DNA from: Chitinivibrionales bacterium
GTDB lineage: Bacteria > Fibrobacterota > Chitinivibrionia > Chitinivibrionales > WJMI01
Direction: 5' to 3'
DNA: 10,321 nt
Assembly: GCA_014729595.1 (NCBI GenBank)
Contig: WJJU01000602.1
Location: 1-10,321 of the forward strand
How positions within the stretch are numbered: position 1 is the first letter of the stretch; every line of letters begins with the position of its first letter. The notes under the pieces were generated by a model that did no database searches, was not told the DNA's origin, and was given only the letters and a program-made list of their open reading frames with translations. The position numbers and the translations under genes were made by a program. This document shows, piece by piece, positions 1 to 6,604 of this stretch.

Positions 1-2
1 AT

Positions 3-449
3 CTATTGCTGGGCGATTTGCACGCCACCGACGAAGAAATGATCCATGCACTTGAGCGATGCCGACTCAAGAACTGGTTCGAGAAGCTGCCCGAGGGACT
101 CGATTCGTATCTGGATGAAGGTGCAAAGGTGTCGGTGGGAGAAAAACAGCGTCTGGGTGTAGTGCGGGCTCTATTACGAAAGAGCGAGTTGCTTTTCCTC
201 GACGAGCCTACTTCGTCACTCGATCTCGATACCGAGGAGGAAGTGATGGAGGTGATTCACCGAGTGCGCAAGGGCAAAACCACGGTCATGATCACTCATA
301 GATTATCGACAATCACCGGCGCGGACCGTATTCTTGTTTTTCAGGCCGGCAACATTGTAGAAACGGGTAAGCACCAGGAATTGCTCGATAAAAACGGTGT
401 CTATGCAAATCTGGTCAATTTGTATATCCAGAAGCACCAGGCCGCATAA
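3..449 (+). CDS. ABC transporter ATP-binding protein, C-terminal part (5' end outside window)
   Basis: The reading frame is open to the left edge, so this is the C-terminal ~149 residues of an ABC transporter nucleotide-binding domain; any fused membrane domain and the Walker A motif lie outside. Visible in order: a helical subdomain, a variant signature motif (SVGEKQR in place of LSGGQQR), Walker B LLFLDEP, D-loop SSLD, the switch histidine in ITHR, and the ILVF..GNIVETGKHQELL tail typical of exporter-type domains (ABCB/MsbA-like). In that family the domain binds and hydrolyses ATP at the inner face of the cytoplasmic membrane to drive export. The gene ends with tandem stops TAA TAG. An adaptor gene follows 54 bases later on the same strand, so the pair is inferred to be an ABC export operon. 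The substrate cannot be told from this fragment. The V in the third signature position is known in other ABC exporters and does not imply inactivity. Confidence 0.93.
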   Translation, partial: LLLGDLHATDEEMIHALERCRLKNWFEKLPEGLDSYLDEGAKVSVGEKQRLGVVRALLRKSELLFLDEPTSSLDLDTEEEVMEVIHRVRKGKTTVMITHRLSTITGADRILVFQAGNIVETGKHQELLDKNGVYANLVNLYIQKHQAA

Positions 450-490
450 TAGCGCGGCGAACTGAAATCGGTTTACCTATACGGAAGAAA

Positions 491-494
491 AGGA
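491..494 (+). promoter_or_regulatory. Ribosome binding site of the adaptor gene
   Basis: AGGA lies 9 bases before the ATG at 504. It supports that start and independent translation of the adaptor from the same message as the ABC gene. Confidence 0.6.
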
Positions 495-503
495 ATCTTC
501 ATT

Positions 504-1853
504 ATGGCGGACACAAAACAGGAACGCAAGGAACTTGCGAAGCGGCTCGAAAACCCCAGCAAAGAATTCGATTCCCTTTTGTGGAGACCAAAAAGTCGGT
601 TGCTCCGCAGGTTTAAAGCCAAGTATATCTCGTATGTCATTTTTGCCGGCTATGCCTTTTTCGCCGTATTAGCCGGTATAACGGTGTATGTGTGGGCATG
701 GCCGAATCCGATCTTTGTCGAGGGGGAAGGAACCCCGAAGCTGGAGCCTTTGGTAGAAAAGGTGATCAGCCCCGGCCCGGGAGTGCTCGAGAACGTCCAA
801 GTGGATAACGGTCGGGTCGTCACGAAAGGCGCAAGACTGGCGGAGATTCGATCGGCGAACGGCGCGCGCTCGACGGTTACGGCGCCCATAGACGGGATCG
901 CCTATATCGGTTCGAATAATATGGACAGCACCGTCATACAAGGTGCACGGGTCGATTCCGGTTCGACCATTTTCCGCGTGGTCGACTTCACGCGGTTGGC
1001 AATCAATGGCGTTAAAGTAAAAAAGAAAGCGTATGATTCAGTGAATATCGGTGATTCCGCCAATGTAACGATCCAAGGAAATACGCTCACCGACTTGAAC
1101 CTTTCATTCGCTCTGTCCGTAGATGACGAAAGAGTTTACGGAAGGGTGGGGTATGGAATAGACAATGCACTCATGAAGGAGCTTGCAAACGCGATGAAAG
1201 GCGATTCGATCACCGCAAACGATTTCACCGCTTTTCCTTTCGAAGATTTGGAAGAGGTTAAGCTTACATATTTTGGTGAGGGTGCGCAGGTCGCCGAAGG
1301 GGCGGAATCCGGATACAAGGCGGTCGGGATAACCGGTGACAAGCGGCAATCAGATGAAACGTCCGGCCAAATCGGCTTTGTCTTAAACCGTCGAAAGGGC
1401 GGTACTCCTATCCGGGGGGTCGTTGACGGCGGTCACCGAATACTCAAAATTAAAAAGGTCAAAGAGTACAAGCCGGAAGTCCGCGAAGCAATCATGCGCT
1501 TTGTCGACAGGCGCGTAAAAGGGAACCTTATCGCCGCCGAGGGAAAGGCGTATCGCTTGACGGGAAATCCGGATGACTACCTTATGGAAGTGACTATGAC
1601 CGGAAAAATACCTCTCGACGTATATGAGCGCATTCGCGAAGGCAAGAAAAAGAAGAAAGGAGGTTTAAGCAGCTCGGGCACTCGCACCGCCGATTTTATG
1701 ATAGCCGACCTTACGGTCAGGAACCCCCCGCAATGGGTTAGCGATCAGGCGCGAGTATTATACGAAATGCCGGAGTCGGCCAGGCTTGTATGCAAAGTTG
1801 AAATCAACTCTTTTACCACTACGTGGGGTGCCAAAATCCGCAAGCGGCTATAA
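504..1853 (+). CDS. HlyD-like membrane fusion (adaptor) protein lacking the coiled-coil hairpin
   Basis: A 449-residue protein with a basic cytoplasmic N-terminus (1-40), one membrane helix (about 42-66), then a biotinyl-lipoyl-like region. The lipoyl halves are recognisable at about 85-117 (VISPGPGVLENVQVDNG, then VVTKGARLAEI) and 122-160 (STVTAPIDGIAYIG, then VDSGSTIFRVVD). They are separated by only a few residues, so the long alpha-helical hairpin that HlyD/AcrA proteins use to reach TolC is absent. Residues 170-200 look like the start of a beta-barrel domain (VNIGDSANVTI). The rest (200-449) is not recognised and includes a lysine run KKKKK near 381-385. It sits directly downstream of an ABC ATPase gene on the same strand, so it is inferred to be its periplasmic partner. 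The family call rests on the membrane helix, the lipoyl-like motifs and the neighbour. The exported substrate is unknown. Confidence 0.72.
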   Translation: MADTKQERKELAKRLENPSKEFDSLLWRPKSRLLRRFKAKYISYVIFAGYAFFAVLAGITVYVWAWPNPIFVEGEGTPKLEPLVEKVISPGPGVLENVQVDNGRVVTKGARLAEIRSANGARSTVTAPIDGIAYIGSNNMDSTVIQGARVDSGSTIFRVVDFTRLAINGVKVKKKAYDSVNIGDSANVTIQGNTLTDLNLSFALSVDDERVYGRVGYGIDNALMKELANAMKGDSITANDFTAFPFEDLEEVKLTYFGEGAQVAEGAESGYKAVGITGDKRQSDETSGQIGFVLNRRKGGTPIRGVVDGGHRILKIKKVKEYKPEVREAIMRFVDRRVKGNLIAAEGKAYRLTGNPDDYLMEVTMTGKIPLDVYERIREGKKKKKGGLSSSGTRTADFMIADLTVRNPPQWVSDQARVLYEMPESARLVCKVEINSFTTTWGAKIRKRL

Positions 1854-1915
1854 AGGCGACACTTGGCATACCCCTTCGGAGCATGGTGTACCGCCGTGGC
1901 GTCCTTCGTAATCCC

Positions 1916-1935
1916 GGCCGGTCACGCCACCGGCC
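1916..1935. other. Perfect hairpin between convergent genes
   Basis: GGCCGGT and ACCGGCC form a perfect 7-bp GC-rich stem around a 6-base loop, in the 164-base gap between the ends of two convergent genes. There is no T-tract on either side, so it does not meet the usual form of a rho-independent terminator, but its position fits a role at the 3' ends of both transcripts. Confidence 0.35.
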
Positions 1936-2017
1936 CACTGAGATTGCGCGAAGTGACCGATGAGCGTGACGGAAAACGGGCGCGCTTCCAGCCCGGCGTG
2001 AGCGCTTCCGTGCCCCA

Positions 2018-2650
2018 TCATGTGCGCTTTTTTGTGTTACGCTTTGGAATCGGTTTGCGGAGATGGGCAAACCAGAAGAGCGCGGCAAAAAGGGGATCGA
2101 TCGCGGCATAATAGACCAAGGTGGCCGCGAAAAACCACATTGCCGAGAAATCAAAGAGCTGTACCATGAAGAGAGGTGCCAAGCAAAGGACGACCGCGGG
2201 ACCTCGTGAGGACGGCAGGGCCACGGTGAAACGGCTTAAGGTGGAAGCGGCCTTTTTGTGAGATTCGGCCTCCTCCCGCACGATCGCCGGGACCGGCAGC
2301 GCGATCACGTGCTCCAAAAGTTCGGCCGCATTGCGCATATTAACGTACCACAATTGCGTGTTGCCAAACCGGATGTGCGTGCCGGTCACCCCGCGTAATT
2401 CGGTTGCCGCATACGTGCGCCGTATGCCCACCACCATCGTAGTGCGCAGTCCAATATCCGAAAATTCGATAGTGCGCGGCAGGTGCGAGAGAACATACAC
2501 CAAGCCGGTAACAATACCGGCCGCGGCAACCACGGCTGAAGTTATATCTCCGACGGCAATGTCGCGCTCCGCATACCGCCAGGCGATTAAGGCGGGTACG
2601 GCATAAGCGAACCACATGGTAAAATCATACTTCGGCTTAAATTCGGTCAT
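2018..2650 (-). CDS. Hypothetical four-helix membrane protein with possible PH-like segment
   Basis: A 210-residue protein that I do not recognise at family level. Two hydrophobic segments lie near the N-terminus (about 10-25 and 36-54) and two near the C-terminus (about 149-170 and 172-195). Between them is a soluble stretch of roughly 90 residues. It starts with RTIEFSDIGLRTT and continues through a WYVNM segment, which resembles the strand pattern of bacterial PH-like domains (DUF304/YdbT type) placed after paired helices; this resemblance is an inference. The C-terminus is strongly basic (RKPIPKRNTKKRT). The start at 2650 is preceded by only a weak GGA about 9 bases upstream. It is convergent with the adaptor gene, and 231 bases separate it from the uridylyltransferase gene upstream, so it is probably transcribed on its own. 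Reality of the gene is supported by the four well-spaced hydrophobic segments. Confidence 0.72.
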   Translation of the reverse strand: MTEFKPKYDFTMWFAYAVPALIAWRYAERDIAVGDITSAVVAAAGIVTGLVYVLSHLPRTIEFSDIGLRTTMVVGIRRTYAATELRGVTGTHIRFGNTQLWYVNMRNAAELLEHVIALPVPAIVREEAESHKKAASTLSRFTVALPSSRGPAVVLCLAPLFMVQLFDFSAMWFFAATLVYYAAIDPLFAALFWFAHLRKPIPKRNTKKRT

Positions 2651-2881
2651 AGCTGAAATCCACGGATAATCAATTCGGGTTAAACCGTCTCATTGCTTCG
2701 GGCATAAATTGGTATTAGCCGGCCTACCATCGGACGTTCCACCGCAACCCGCTTTTTGGCGGGAGACAATCGACGGCCGCTTATCCAATTTATCAACGGT
2801 CACCAGCCCCGGAGCAAAAAGTACGTGCGTAGCATTTGAGTCCCGCATTGCGCAGGCGGGAACAAGGTTTTATAAAGCTTC
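2651..2881. other. Intergenic spacer with two related small hairpins
   Basis: I see no convincing gene in these 231 bases. Two stem-loops share the same CCCGC/GCGGG stem: one at 2748-2763 with a TTTTTG loop, the other at 2841-2861 with stem TCCCGC/GCGGGA and a 9-base loop. Neither is followed by a T-tract in the minus-strand direction. The second is about 20 bases beyond the stop codon of the uridylyltransferase gene, where a transcript end would be expected. Confidence 0.4.
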
Positions 2882-4285
2882 TCAAAGGGTTACCTTCCCC
2901 GTCAAAACCATCCCGTCATCGATTGCGGCCCGAACCGTCTGAGTATTGTGGACCGTCGCCCGGCCTTCTACCCGTGTCTTCTTGCCGAACACAACATCGC
3001 CCTCGACAACAAACTCTTCGCAGTTCTTTAAAGACGGCGGACCAGAGGGAAAACGGGCTTCGAGATCATCGTATTTGCCGTAATATCGTTCATCGAGTCG
3101 AACCGAAATAGTATCGGTCGTTGCGGGGGCGGGGGAGAGGACAAAGTCGTCCGACATCTGAAATCGATCGGACCGGAGCACGAGTAAATCGACACTTTTT
3201 TTAACCGGCGCGTAGCGCTCGTTGGGAACCGCAATTGCTTCGGCGCCATCGAAAAGTGATACCGCCGCTCCCATAGCCGTCTCGATCTGGTAGACTTCCG
3301 GCGAAGATGAATCACGAGGATCGAGATGCTTGTGGTTGCGTATCAGTGGTAGTTTGACCACACCTTTGGCTTCTTCCATCATAGTCGCAAGTCGCTCAAG
3401 GTCAACCCATAGATTGTTAGTGTTGAACCAGCGGTGGCGAACAACGTCCTGAAACGAATCGAGGTCTTCCGCGGCGGCCTGAGCGATCTCGCGTAGCACA
3501 AGTCTTCCGCCGGCTCGCAGACGGGCCAAATGGCCGCCTTTGCGGTGCATTGGCGTTCTACGAACAACTTCCATCATAAACGGAAGCCGTCGGGACACAA
3601 AGTAACCGAGCAAAACCGGATCTAGGACCGCCGCCAGATTATCTATGTTGGAAACGAAGGCGTAGCGCTTACCCGCTTTCTGAAGCCTTGCGAGTATGTC
3701 CGAGGTGTACATTGCCGCATAGAGATCGCCATGGCCGGGCGGGTTCCATTCCAGGGTGGGATTTGCCGGCCATGTTGCGGGACCAAGGCCATCACGGAGT
3801 ACTTTGGGAAAACGATGCTGGAGAAAAGAGTGAGGAAGGCCGCATGAGGGATCTTCATACTTTTCAAGAAGCGCCAATGACTGGGCCTCGGTGTTGAAGC
3901 TGTTCATCAGCACCAGCGGGATTGCGCGGCCCGAGAGGGTGTGCCCCGACTGCATTTGGCGAATGGTCGTATCCAGAAAAGTCATTCCTCCGCGCGCCTC
4001 GAGCATACACTTGGGGCCGTCAAGACCCATGCTGGTACCTAGCCCACCGTTGAGCTTGACGGCGACCACCTCGTCCATAGCCTCGATACCGGCGTCTTTG
4101 AACGCCGCGGCATGTTCGTACGTAGTCAGGTCGTCGTCGGTAAGCGGCTCAATATCTTTTTCGCGAATAATGCCCGTCGTTCCTTGCGCAAGCAGTGCAT
4201 AATAGTGCCGAAACGTCTGAACCGCCGGCTCGGGCATTTGCGCCGCCCGCATTTTCTCTTCAAAAGGCCGCAGTGCTGCATCCAT
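2882..4285 (-). CDS. UTP--glucose-1-phosphate uridylyltransferase, eukaryotic-like UDPGP family
   Basis: A 467-residue enzyme inferred to make UDP-glucose (or a related UDP-sugar) and pyrophosphate from UTP and sugar 1-phosphate in the cytoplasm, feeding surface glycan synthesis. Family landmarks are clear: nucleotide-binding LNGGLGTSMG at 78-87 followed by GPK at 90-92, TFLD at 102-105, QHRFPKV at 156-162, PPGHGD at 182-187 (sugar/uridine site), SNIDNLAA at 212-219, NTNNLW at 288-293, and AVPNERYAPVKKSVDLL at 352-368 with the conserved lysine. The C-terminus (about 424-450) has hexad-like EGDVVFG and VEGRATV repeats, as in the left-handed beta-helix tail of UDPGP enzymes. This family is unrelated in sequence to bacterial GalU. 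The frame stays open to 4357, but I chose the ATG at 4285 because AAGGAGG lies just upstream and would itself be translated from the longer start. Substrate could also be N-acetylhexosamine 1-phosphate, since UAP1-type enzymes share the fold, but the motifs fit UGPase better. Confidence 0.92.
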   Translation of the reverse strand: MDAALRPFEEKMRAAQMPEPAVQTFRHYYALLAQGTTGIIREKDIEPLTDDDLTTYEHAAAFKDAGIEAMDEVVAVKLNGGLGTSMGLDGPKCMLEARGGMTFLDTTIRQMQSGHTLSGRAIPLVLMNSFNTEAQSLALLEKYEDPSCGLPHSFLQHRFPKVLRDGLGPATWPANPTLEWNPPGHGDLYAAMYTSDILARLQKAGKRYAFVSNIDNLAAVLDPVLLGYFVSRRLPFMMEVVRRTPMHRKGGHLARLRAGGRLVLREIAQAAAEDLDSFQDVVRHRWFNTNNLWVDLERLATMMEEAKGVVKLPLIRNHKHLDPRDSSSPEVYQIETAMGAAVSLFDGAEAIAVPNERYAPVKKSVDLLVLRSDRFQMSDDFVLSPAPATTDTISVRLDERYYGKYDDLEARFPSGPPSLKNCEEFVVEGDVVFGKKTRVEGRATVHNTQTVRAAIDDGMVLTGKVTL

Positions 4286-4295
4286 GAGGCGCAAT

Positions 4296-4304
4296 CCTCC
4301 TTTT
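4296..4304 (-). promoter_or_regulatory. Strong ribosome binding site that fixes the uridylyltransferase start
   Basis: On the minus strand AAAAGGAGG precedes the ATG at 4285 with a 10-base spacer. It lies inside the longer open frame that begins at 4357 and argues that the longer form is not the real protein. Confidence 0.75.
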
Positions 4305-4415
4305 ATATATCGAACCCTCTCGGATCTGAACGATTTTGCAATTTCGGGGTGGTACAAAGCTCGATCTCGGCTTACAAATATCGGTTATGGCGGAAGAAAA
4401 TGCCCGAAGAGGTAG

Positions 4416-6080
4416 CTAAAATGGGAGGTCAAGATACAAATGGAGCGAAGGAAGGTAGGGGCTTGCGGCCAAATAGGAAGCCCAAATTTTGTTGGAGAAT
4501 TTTTGATGTCCACTATCCGTTTGCTCTGCATATCTTCGTGCCCGTGCCGCCTCATTGTTCGCTTCTTCCTTTATCCTTTTCCATCGTGGACCGGGACCGA
4601 TGCTCCATCCAAAGTCAAGACAGCCGCTTCGCTTAAGGGTGGGAGCCATGACTCGAAGTCCCACGCCGAGGCCGAATCCATATTCCCCGTCACCGTGCAT
4701 CGGCTCTTCAAGCCGATGCCAAAGATAAGCGGCATCAACAAAAATAGCACCGTCAAACCGATAGTGGAACCCGCGGAGTCCTTCATGAAAGCGGGCGAAT
4801 TGGTCAAGTGGAATGCTTGATGTCCTGAGCAGCGGGAAGCGATATTCGGCGGCGAAAAGCACGCGATTATTTGCCGGGTATGCCGCACCGACTCCCAGTG
4901 TCCCATCGCCCCATCCGCGCGGCCCCCCTTGACCACCCGCATAGAGACCGTCATACAGCCCGGCCGTATCGAGTCGCATGGCCGTCGATACACGATATGC
5001 AAATTTAGTGCCGTCGGTAAAGCCGCGGTGAAAAAAACGACTGTCCGTGTCAAGTTGGAAATAACTGTGGGTCCCGTCGCGCGGCATGAGTGCGTTAGTC
5101 CGGGTCGTAACGCCCAAGCCTATACCTTGCGACGGATCGTATTGGCCGGCTTGGCCGAAAGAGGTTGACCAGCCTATCAGAAATTGAAGCTCTTTAAAGG
5201 TTTCTTCGTTTTCATTCACCATACGGAATAGCAGAGAATCGCGGAGCGTAAGAATCTCTTCCGCTTTCACATCGGTCGGCGTTCTGCTGCCGTAGTGCGG
5301 GATAAACGTCACATAGACTTTCGACCTGCGACCAAGTCGCCGTCCCAACGTCGAAGTCTGATATGCCGAAAAACGATTCATCGGGACGTGGAGGTCCGGG
5401 CGCCGAGACATTCCCGCGCCCAATGCAAGAAAATAGGGGGTGCCGATGAATGCTTTTGACCACGTGATCTTCACGTAGCGATCCCGAAAAAAACCAAGCC
5501 TCAGATGGAGACGTTCCAACCGGCCGCGGAAATTGCGATCCTGTAGTCCGAAGCCCGCGCGAAGCCACACATCGTCTTCGTACCGCTCCAATCCGTAACG
5601 ACCCAATACAAACTCCGCGCCAATACTGCTGAGTACCAGTCTGGGCGACTCAACCAGGATTACATGCAGGTCAACACCTTCGGGCTTGAATGTGGGAAAA
5701 ATATGGGCTTTAGCAAAGAGATTAATGTCCCTCAGCCGTCGTTGAGCCTCCGCAACCGTGGATGAGTCATATACGTCACCCGATTCGATTTTGACTAAAT
5801 GAAAAATGATATCACTATCGGTATGGCGGTTACCGTGCAAGACGATGGAACGAATACGGGCGGAGTCTTTATCCGGCGCGCCGGAGGCGGCAAAGCCGGT
5901 GGAGGGATTGTGACTCGATTCGGCAAGCACGGCGACGGTGAAGAGCAGTGGAATGAGCACCGTAATGAATCTTTTAGGACGTTGGATCAATGCTGTTCGA
6001 TTTTGCACGGGCATGCCGCCCGCCCGGCTTTTGGGGATCTGTCCCATGCGTATCGAATTCCCAAGCCGGTTTATGATCAT
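4416..6080 (-). CDS. Omp85/BamA-superfamily outer-membrane protein with a single POTRA domain
   Basis: A 554-residue protein with a long basic N-terminal lead, a hydrophobic signal segment (about 38-53, RFITVLIPLLFTVAVLA), one POTRA domain (about 75-147: ARIRSIVLHGNRHT, then a helix with AQRRLRDINLF, then VDLHVILVES) and a C-terminal beta barrel (about 150-554). The barrel holds GPRGW at about 386-390, equivalent to the conserved RGF/RGY motif of loop 6 in Omp85 proteins, and ends in LYLDLPF with the terminal Phe typical of outer-membrane proteins. Family members insert or translocate proteins or other molecules at the outer membrane. With one POTRA instead of BamA's five, this is a BamA-like relative (TamA/YtfM/Sam50-like in layout) rather than BamA itself. 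A charged insertion of ~35 residues (about 500-535) precedes the last strand. Starts are possible at 6098 (GTG, no spacer to its GGAAG), 6080 (ATG, GGAAGAG upstream; chosen), 6047 and 6014; the last would give the most ordinary signal peptide. It lies between rnpB and the uridylyltransferase gene. Confidence 0.88.
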   Translation of the reverse strand: MIINRLGNSIRMGQIPKSRAGGMPVQNRTALIQRPKRFITVLIPLLFTVAVLAESSHNPSTGFAASGAPDKDSARIRSIVLHGNRHTDSDIIFHLVKIESGDVYDSSTVAEAQRRLRDINLFAKAHIFPTFKPEGVDLHVILVESPRLVLSSIGAEFVLGRYGLERYEDDVWLRAGFGLQDRNFRGRLERLHLRLGFFRDRYVKITWSKAFIGTPYFLALGAGMSRRPDLHVPMNRFSAYQTSTLGRRLGRRSKVYVTFIPHYGSRTPTDVKAEEILTLRDSLLFRMVNENEETFKELQFLIGWSTSFGQAGQYDPSQGIGLGVTTRTNALMPRDGTHSYFQLDTDSRFFHRGFTDGTKFAYRVSTAMRLDTAGLYDGLYAGGQGGPRGWGDGTLGVGAAYPANNRVLFAAEYRFPLLRTSSIPLDQFARFHEGLRGFHYRFDGAIFVDAAYLWHRLEEPMHGDGEYGFGLGVGLRVMAPTLKRSGCLDFGWSIGPGPRWKRIKEEANNEAARARRYAEQTDSGHQKFSNKIWASYLAASPYLPSLHLYLDLPF

Positions 6081-6169
6081 GGAGACTCTTCCGTACACCT
6101 TCCGACGCCGCGCACCGATATGCGAAATGCCACTCGTTACGGCATTATGTCGCTATTCGTGCGCATAGG

Positions 6170-6195
6170 TCGAAAAAGGAGTGGAGGAAGGAATC
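6170..6195 (-). terminator. Possible rnpB terminator using P1 and a T-tract
   Basis: The 3' half of rnpB helix P1 is followed after a few bases by CTCCTTTTTC on the minus strand. This could act as an intrinsic terminator, but the T-run is only five long and begins about 7 bases past the helix, so the call is tentative. If it is leaky, the Omp85 gene downstream would be read from the rnpB promoter. Confidence 0.35.
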
Positions 6196-6604
6196 TGTAA
6201 GCCGGGTTCTGTTCGTCTCTCGGCCGTAGCCCAGAGAGAGGCAGTCATTTATCTGGCCCTCCCGTTTGCGCAGGAAGGGCGTTGAGCGACCCACCCGAAG
6301 GAATAAGGCCGGGACTGCCTCCTCCCGTCGCTTTGTCCGGGAGGCTCCTTCTGCTCGGTCTTGCACCGGATAGGGTTTGCCGAGCCCGTGCATGTTACCA
6401 TGAACGCGGTGGGCTCTTACCCCACCTTTTCACTACTCACTCCGTCCCGTAATACGGCACGGGGCGGTCTGTTCTCTGTGGCACTATCCGTTCCCCCGTA
6501 ATTGGGGGGCCCCCGTTTAACACGAGGTATCCTGTCCCCGGTGCCCGGACTTTCCTCTCCGTACCTTTGCGAATACGGAGCGACTGCCCGATTCCCTTCC
6601 TCGC
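6182..6604 (-). ncRNA. rnpB: RNase P RNA, class A
   Basis: The catalytic RNA of RNase P, which removes 5' leaders from tRNA precursors. On the minus strand I can align it by eye to the E. coli RNA: GAGGAAAGTCCGGGC near the 5' end, ACAGAGAACAGACCGCC, GGGGTAAGAGCCCACCGC, GGTAACATGCACGG followed by GGCAAACCC, GATAAATGACTGCC, and ACAGAACCCGGCTTAC near the 3' end. The terminal helix P1 is visible: GAGGAAGGGAATC (5' side, ending about 6590) pairs with GATTCCTTCCTC (3' side, 6184-6195) with one bulged G. A GGTGGG element is present in the region equivalent to L15, which pairs with the tRNA CCA end. Ends are set by P1 and may be off by several bases. After P1 the minus strand continues with CACTCCTTTTTC, a T-tract that could end transcription as in E. 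coli. No clear sigma-70 promoter was seen upstream. Confidence 0.96.

Noticed and set aside
1819..2154. 111-codon open frame on the minus strand across the 3' ends of the adaptor and membrane-protein genes
   Set aside because: It overlaps two better-supported genes, its translation is Arg/Pro/Ser-rich without domain features, and it has no ribosome binding site.
4304..4309. TATATA on the minus strand as a -10 promoter element for the uridylyltransferase gene
   Set aside because: It abuts the ribosome binding site, so a start from it would fall within that site, and the -35 partner is poor.
4112..4636. 174-codon open frame on the plus strand antisense to the uridylyltransferase start and Omp85 end
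   Set aside because: Composition is unlike a real protein and it is antisense to two genes with clear family motifs.
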